Shown: positions 57,990 to 64,000 of the stretch, piece by piece
How positions within the stretch are numbered: the stretch's first letter is position 1
Layout of the letters: every line of letters starts with the position of its first letter
Assembly: GCA_027257055.1 (NCBI GenBank)
Contig: JAPVLO010000133.1
Span: 4,774,001 to 4,838,000 of the forward strand
Length of the DNA stretch: 64,000 nucleotides
Direction: 5' to 3'
From: Cephalopachus bancanus
Taxonomy: Eukaryota; Chordata; Mammalia; Primates; Tarsiidae
Notes under the pieces: model-generated
Databases searched by the model: none
What the model saw: the letters and a program-made list of their open reading frames with translations, nothing else
Told to the model about the DNA's origin: nothing
Program-made: the position numbers and the translations under genes

Positions 57990-58640
57990 TGTTAAATTAA
58001 GTTTAGCTTAAAGCTGCCTCTTGACATATGTGAAGTTCAGGCTAAAGGTTTCTCTGTACACAGTGAACTATAACCTAACTGGATGTGTAAACAGACTACA
58101 ACTTATACTTTTCTTTCTTTCTTTCTTTCTTTTTTTTTACTTTGAGGTAGGGCCTGAATCTGTTACCTAGGTTAGAGTGCAGTAGTGCAATCGTGGCTCA
58201 CTGCAGCCTTAACCTCCTGGGTGATCCTTCCACCTCAGCCTACAAGCAGGCACCACCACATCTGGCTATTTTTGTTGTTGTTTTGTAGAGATGAGGTCTC
58301 ACTATGTTGCCCAGGCTGGTCTTGAGCTCATGGGCTCCAGCAATCACCACACCTGGGCCTCCCAAATTGCTTGGATTACAGGTGTGAGCCACCATGACTG
58401 GTCAATGATAACCTATTCTTATACCAGTCACCAAGTTTCAGTCAACAAAGGCATCCAACCGTTCAAATCATGTGAAAATAAGGCAAACACCAAGCTGTCA
58501 CCACTCCAGCTGTTCTGGCACATCAGGTTCATTCTTCTGTATGTCATTTGCTTCTTTCTGCCCATAAATCCTCTCTGACCACTAGTAGTACCAGAGTGGT
58601 TCTTAGCCTGTTTCTGGATGGGGAACTGCCCAAGTTGCAG
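57990..58640 (+). mobile_element. 5' LTR of second provirus, with Alu inside
   Basis: Starts TGTTAAATTAAGTTTAGCTTAAAGC. Shares GTGAACTATAACCTA.CTGGATG, CAGTCACCAAGTTTC and CCATAAATCCTCTCT with the 3' LTR. The R/U5 end is poorly matched beyond GGGAACTGCCCAA, so this copy may be truncated at about 58640. Confidence 0.8.
58132..58403 (-). mobile_element. Alu, old AluJ-like, in 5' LTR
   Basis: Minus orientation after a (TTTC)n tail (58112-58135). Imperfect target duplication ACAACTTATACTT / ATAACCTATTCTT of LTR sequence. Confidence 0.85.
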
Positions 58641-60603
58641 CTTGTTGAGACTCTACCAGCACTCTCCACAGCTCTGTCCTCTGTCTTGAGTGCCACATCC
58701 AGAGTGTAAATTCAGGACCTGGAGAGGTCCTGCCCTTCTTAGGCATCCTTTAGTGCCGCATGGGTACTGGAGACCCAAGAAACCTGGAGAGGGTACTGGA
58801 GTCATGGTTTCAAAATTATTTTTAGCAATTCAACATCTTAAAGCCATGCACTATTAAGTAATAGATAATCATGAAATGTCGGAGTCATTTCCGAGTTAAA
58901 ATACTGAAACATTATTAAATGAAAGTTTAGGTTTATATACTTTGACATCTTATTTTCAAATGGTATAGAAAAGTTATATTTAGATATGTTAATAAATTTT
59001 AAAAATTGAGGGAAGATCTTTCTAAAAAATTATGAGATGGTTTTTCTCCACAAATACTGATATGAAGCAGTTCAAAATTACTTACTCCTAGATTTTCACT
59101 GAAAATTAGGGTTACTAAGTTGAAATTGTGGTTAACATGTGTAATTAAAAATACTAGCTATAAGATAATTCTGTATACAGAGTGTATAAAGAAAAGCACA
59201 GTATGTTTTTGGTGAGGAAAGTTGTATGAAAATGTGTGTCTGTGGAGAAAAAATAATTTGGGCTAGTTAGAAGTTACTTAAAGATTGTTTCAAATTGAGG
59301 GAATAAAAATATATACATAAAGTTAAATGAATATATTATGTTGAAAAGAGAAAGAGAATAGAAAAAATTCTGTGATAAATTGCAAAAGGTTTATGGAAAC
59401 CTTGTGTGGTCAAAAGCTAACTGAGACTGAAGAGATTCGTTTATAAGGTTTTATTAAAATCAGCTTTAGTATTGATAATACACTAACACAAAAGTTAAAT
59501 TTGGTTCTCTCTCTTGAACAATAATTTTATGTAGCAAAATATTTCATGTAGTAAAATCTTATGAACAAATATTTTTGTTCATCTTTTGAGTAAATTGAAA
59601 AAAAAGAGGAAAGAGAAAATATGAATTCTGTCTCATGCTGCCTTTATTAGGTATTTTGATTGTTTAGAAACCTGAGTCTCCTCTCTATTAAATAATAACA
59701 TTTTTTGTCTTTTTAAAAGCTTTTAATTATCATTTTGCCTAAATGAATTCCTATTATTTTACAGTGACCTGTCATCTTATCTTGATTAACATTTCATGTT
59801 TGATACATTTTAAAAAATCAAACTTTAAATTCAAAATTGAGTCTTTGACCTTAAACTAACACTGGAATGTTACAGAGGTACCTTTAATAATTCAAAAGAT
59901 GGAAAATAAACTGCCTTATTTGATATATTAAAATACTTACACTGCTTTTTCAAATATGGATATGCTGTTAATAAATGTTCCAAAATTGTATGAGATTCCT
60001 AAAATTCTGATATGTCTTAGTATGTTATCAGTCATAATTATGTTAAATAATTTAACATAATCAATAATTATGTTAAATTATTACAAGGCACAGAAACAAC
60101 AATTTTTTTGGCAATTGTGTCTTTAACTGTGACTATTTTAAGTCATTCCCACCGTTAATTGCTTAATTCTGAGGCATTCTCTGAAAGCTCTTTACAAGTA
60201 AGTAAAATCCTAGAGTATTGTATCTTCAGCAGGAACCACAGAAAGTATGGAAAAGTACGGAAAGAACCCTGACAAGCATTCTTGAACACAGGTGTTGGAT
60301 AGTTCTAGGATCATATTATTTGGACTGGTTAAAAATTACCAGAACTCTAATGAAGAGACTCACTGGTTTATAAAACTGTGAACTGAACAGGGATAATAAT
60401 TACTCTGAAGGAAGTACTCTGCCAGATTTCTGTGCTAAATCAGCCAGAACTGAAATTGTGAAGATAGGCAATTAAAATGCACTCGGTGGTTCAAGTCAAA
60501 TTGCCTATGATAACCCAATTATTAAACAGAGCTATGCACCTGCATTAGAGAACTGAAACCAGTATTGAAGAGGCTGTGAATTCAATGTTAAGTATCAGTT
60601 CAT
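58641..60603 (+). other. AT-rich interior of second provirus, unassigned
   Basis: No gag, protease or RT motif recognised in 2 kb, and no long frame. A near-palindromic AT-rich segment (ATTATGTTAAATAATTTAAC…) occurs at 60036-60083. The interior could include unrelated inserted DNA. Confidence 0.45.
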
Positions 60604-60812
60604 GGAGACCCCGGATGGCCTCCTGGTCCTTGCTGGGTTCTTAAAACTTCCATTATTAAAAGCTCTGCACTCCGTGACTCAACATGGAAGAGATGATGAT
60701 CCAAATAGAAAATACATGTGGGTGTGATGACTGTTCTAAATTGTTAAAATGGTTTATGACCAATGCTTTATTTGTCAAACCCATAATCCCTGGAAGACAA
60801 GCAAAGCTTCAG
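60604..60812 (+). pseudogene. pol remnant: integrase zinc-finger region
   Basis: With one frame change near 60695, the plus strand keeps the gammaretrovirus/ERV1 integrase N-terminal pattern. It has LPLLKALHSVTQHGRDD (the H-x3-H pair), MIQIEN with an acidic WWGD-like segment now altered, and a C-x2-C position now lost before the basic IIPGRQAKLQ segment. In a virus this domain binds zinc and the viral DNA ends. It is a decayed fragment joined almost directly to the polypurine tract. Confidence 0.8.
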
Positions 60813-60833
60813 GTATGTTTCTGAGTGGTTGAC

Positions 60834-60848
60834 AAAAATGGGGGAAAT
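60834..60848 (+). promoter_or_regulatory. Polypurine tract of second provirus
   Basis: ACAAAAATGGGGGAAA abuts the 3' LTR start TGTTCAACTGAG, the expected retroviral arrangement. Confidence 0.72.
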
Positions 60849-61600
60849 TGTTCAACTGAGTTTAGCCTAAAGCTGTCTCCTTACACATTTTAAGTTCAAT
60901 CGAAGGTCTCTCTGTACATAGTGAACTATAACCTAGCTGGATGGGTAAACAGACTGTAACCTACTCTTGTACCCATCACCAAGTTCCGGCCAATCAAAGG
61001 CGGCCAACTGTTCAAACCAGACTCAAATAAGACAAACGCCAAGTTGTTTCTGTACCTCATTTCCATTTTCTGTACACCACTTTCCTTTTTCTGTCCATAA
61101 ATCCTCTCTATGTGGAAGCACTGGCGTTACTTTGTTTTTGTTTTGTTGTTGTTTATCACTTTATTATAGAGATGTGGGTACAAGTCAGGATTGGGTACAT
61201 AAGGAGTCTACATACAGGTGAAGTTTGGGCCTCCAACTGGTCCTCACTTCCCCTGGTTTAGGACCAGATACATTTTGTGTTGTTACGAGCCTTCCCCCTC
61301 CCCTGACTGTGTCCCATGACTGCTGATCCCTCCGTTGTGCTACTATCATTAATGTTCAGGTCCCACTTATGAGTAAGAACATGTGGTATTCTGTTCTATG
61401 TTTCTGTGAGAGATCACTAGGTATGATGGTCTCCAACTCCATCCAATATGTGGCAAAGTCCATAACTGGAGCTGCCTTGAACGAGAGACTCTGGCTAGGG
61501 GGACTGCCCAATGCGAAAATCGTTCTTTGTTCAATTAAACTTTGTTAAATTTAATTCATCTGAAGTTTTTTTGTTGTTATTCTATTTGATTTATTATGTT
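60849..61600 (+). mobile_element. 3' LTR of second provirus, with L1 tail inside
   Basis: TGTTCAACTGAGTTTAGCC start, CCATAAATCCTCTC at 61096, then the L1 insert at about 61112-61465. It resumes AACTGGAGCTGCC…GGGGACTGCCCAA…TCAATTAAACTTTGTTAAATTT. The exact 3' end is uncertain (61575-61605). Confidence 0.78.
61112..61465 (-). mobile_element. L1 3' end, lineage-specific, in 3' LTR
   Basis: Plus strand reads TTTTTGTTTTGTTGTTG…TTTATTATAGAGATGTGGGTAC, the complement of the 3'UTR tail. It runs into ORF2-end sequence (ATGATGGTCTCCAACTCC). Same 3'UTR family as 40560 and 49201. Confidence 0.87.
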
Positions 61601-61605
61601 TTAAT

Positions 61606-61708
61606 GAAGGGCACCATTCTGGTTAAGACTGGGAGGAGTCAGTTCTATGCTTCAGATCTTCCAATAGCTTGTGTGGACAAGTAAGTTATTAAGATTCATC
61701 CATGTGAG
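61606..61708 (+). repeat. Direct repeat copy 1 flanking AAMDC retrocopy
   Basis: GAAGGGCACCATTCTGGTTA … AAGATTCATCCATGTGA, about 102 bp, matches 62192-62293 with scattered mismatches. Confidence 0.92.
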
Positions 61709-62189
<481 letters not shown>

Positions 62190-62191
62190 AA

Positions 62192-62293
62192 GGAGGGCAC
62201 CATCCTGGTTAGGCTGAGAAGACTCAGTTTTACACTTCAGATTTCTCAATAGCTTGTGTTGACAAGTAAGCTATTAAGATTCATTCATGTGAC
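62192..62293 (+). repeat. Direct repeat copy 2 flanking AAMDC retrocopy
   Basis: GGAGGGCACCATCCTGGTTA … AAGATTCATTCATGTGA, directly after the A tail. Homologous to 61606-61708. Confidence 0.92.
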
Positions 62294-63120
62294 TGTCCTT
62301 GCACCTAAGGAATGAGCTTCTCTTCTGACTGCAGAATTTTTCAGAATGCATAACAGCCTCCACAAACTCATTTCTTCTCTAAACTCCATTTTGTAGTCAA
62401 GTTCACGTCTAACTATTTCTTGCCTCTCAGTCACTTCCATACACAGCCCACATGGAATATCATAAAACATTGCTAAAGGTGTTTGTTCCTTGAAAACCTT
62501 CTCACATGATTATGCTTTTATGAATATGGTAAGAACAATACAAAAAGCTTCTTGGCTCTGGGTGGTTAATTAGTAGCCCAGAGTCTTAGTTCTCAGGTAA
62601 CATTCCCAGACACTAAATTATTCATGGATAACTTCCCCAGATTCAAAGCTTGAGCGCAAACCCCAAGTGACCCCAGAGAAGCCCACAAGTGGTTTACTGT
62701 ACATTTGGCTTAATTAACTGTCTGTGAAAATATATCCTACATTTTCCCAGAAAAACTGTTTTATGAGGCAAAAGTTCTGCAAGTAACATAGCTCATAGCC
62801 TTACTAAGTGTTCTGTCATCCACCACCTTCTCTCACCCTTTGCCAGCCCAGCCATACAGGGTAGGCTATGCATGCCAGGAGCAAGCTGGATGCTAGAAGA
62901 ACAAAACAAAATGTACAAAACAAAAGTTTCAGTATCTTCATAGTCTGGAAATGAAGTACACTAGATGCTGGGAGTGAGTAAAGCCCAGAGTTTGTGTTGT
63001 AACACAAAAAGCCTGCAGCCTGGGGGAGTCCACCCAAATAGCAGGACCCCACATGGTGCCTTCTCCACCTCCCATGCAGCCTCTTCCTGGTGAGCATGAG
63101 ATTTAGAGAAAGAGGACCAT
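62294..63120. other. Unassigned
   Basis: No gene. A 93-codon minus frame (63097-62816) includes a hydrophobic run but no recognisable family. Confidence 0.45.
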
Positions 63121-64000
63121 GACATCACAGAGAAGGTTGCCAGTTCTGTGGATCAGCCAGTCTCCCTGAATGTTTTCTCATAACAGCCATTTCATGACTT
63201 CTGTTCCACTTCCACCCCAACTGGGTTAACTATAATTCCATTCTGACACTAACTCTCCAGAGTTAGCTTCAGCCTCCATGGGTTTATGGGTGAAGTCCTC
63301 CACATGACTGTCTTTACTTCAGAGGCCAGCCACAAGTTCTGAGGGTCCCCACACCATGCTCATTTCTGACGGACTTGTCTACAAATTCAGAAGTACCCAT
63401 AAACCTCCCTGTTAGATTTAATGATTCACTAAAACAACTCTCAGAATTAGGGAAGCACTGAAGTCATCAGTAAAGAAAAGATGGATGAAAAGTAGGGGAG
63501 AGCCAGGGAAGGTGAAACACTAGAAGATGAGGGACCCAGAAGGACTAGATGGAGTCGCATTGGTCTCTCATGACCTCCCAGCCTCCAACTTGCATGATGC
63601 AAGGAATCTGCAAGAGAAAGCCGGCGCCCTTCATCATGGATCTACATGAGCATCCAGCCCAGGAGCTAGGGAGGGCAAAGGAAGTTCTGGTAGCCGACCT
63701 GGCTGCTCCCCTATGCCAACGAGGAGGCCCGTAGATAAGCCACAACATGCGTGAGCTAAAATGCCACTGGCACTGCCGCGCCGAGTTCCCAGCAGAAAAA
63801 GACTGCAGCTGCTGCGTCACTTCCACTTTCCAGATCTCATGCAACATGGCTCTGGTGGCTGCTGCTAGTTTGTCAGTACTCAGGATGGGGATTCTGAGAA
63901 ATGTCGTTCCAGGTCAGCTAAATTGCTGCAGTTACAAATCAGCATACAAGTGGAAAAAAAGTATACCCCCTGCCATTCTCCCATAAACATTGGGAAGTCA
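63121..64000. other. Possible worn repeat, then unassigned
   Basis: 63310-63470 (GGGTCCCCACACCATGCTCATTTCTGAC…GTCTACAAATTC…TTCACTAAAACAACTC) resembles a common primate interspersed repeat, probably LTR-derived, that I cannot name. The remainder to the window edge is moderately GC-rich with short frames on both strands. Confidence 0.35.

Larger units (their letters stand above)
57990..61600 (+). mobile_element. Second defective ERV1-like provirus
   Basis: Two similar LTRs in plus orientation (57990-about 58640 and 60849-about 61600) flank about 2.2 kb. Immediately before the 3' LTR is a purine run AAAAATGGGGGAAA. About 40 bases upstream of that is the integrase zinc-finger remnant. The remainder of pol, all of env and most of gag are not found, so the internal region is heavily deleted. 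An Alu sits in the 5' LTR and an L1 tail in the 3' LTR. Confidence 0.82.

Noticed and set aside
57990..58640. Whole 5' LTR as a perfect pair to the 3' LTR
   Set aside because: The match fades after GGGAACTGCCCAA, so I do not claim a complete 5' LTR or a primer binding site for this provirus.

Overview
This is mammalian nuclear DNA from a primate. It contains many dimeric Alu elements, old MIR, L2, MER5 and Tigger relics, L1 fragments of several ages and endogenous retrovirus LTRs. I find no functional protein-coding gene, exon, tRNA, rRNA, CRISPR array or bacterial signal. The open reading frames are short and either lie inside decayed transposons or look like chance. The window is best read as intergenic or deep-intronic sequence filled by layers of retroelements. 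Six Alu copies belong to a CpG-rich subfamily whose right arm differs from the human AluS/AluY consensus as I remember it. Four L1 3' ends share a 3'UTR that also differs from human L1PA. Together these suggest a primate outside the monkeys and apes. A tarsier is my best guess, but that is inference.

Layout. 0.57-1.45 kb: an LTR of about 580 bp (minus) with an Alu at its edge. 2.6-2.7 kb: a MER5A-like relic with a 37-bp internal duplication. 3.06-8.29 kb: a compact, defective gammaretrovirus-like provirus on the minus strand, with two LTRs of about 490 bp, a tRNA-Thr-like primer binding site, a decayed nucleocapsid zinc knuckle and an integrase C-terminal remnant. 9.9-18.5 kb: an LTR, nested Alus, a mariner relic and a MIR. 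17.5-19.8 kb: a rearranged Tigger1 DNA transposon. 20.9-21.7 kb: a large imperfect inverted repeat. 22.3-24.2 kb: an L2 split by an L1 3' end. 25.0-29.8 kb: the 5' part of an old L1 (minus), interrupted by an LTR that carries three 99-bp tandem repeats. 30.3 kb: a perfect 44-bp palindrome inside a direct repeat.

30.5-54 kb is sparser: Alus, MIRs, L2 and L1 tails, simple repeats and a hAT-like element. 54.2-54.8 kb holds a second copy of the 580-bp LTR family (plus). 55.9-57.3 kb is a class II (IAP/ERVK-like) solo LTR with a perfect 6-bp target duplication. 58.0-61.6 kb is a second ERV1-like provirus (plus), with an integrase zinc-finger remnant directly upstream of the polypurine tract. 61.6-62.3 kb is a processed pseudogene of AAMDC flanked by an unusually long direct repeat of about 102 bp. 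The rest, to 64.0 kb, is mostly unassigned.

No genes act together here. What the sequence records is an order of insertions: Tigger1, L2 and MIR first, then L1M and ERV LTRs, then the lineage-specific Alus and L1 tails with clean target-site duplications. All family names come from recognition by eye, without a database search.
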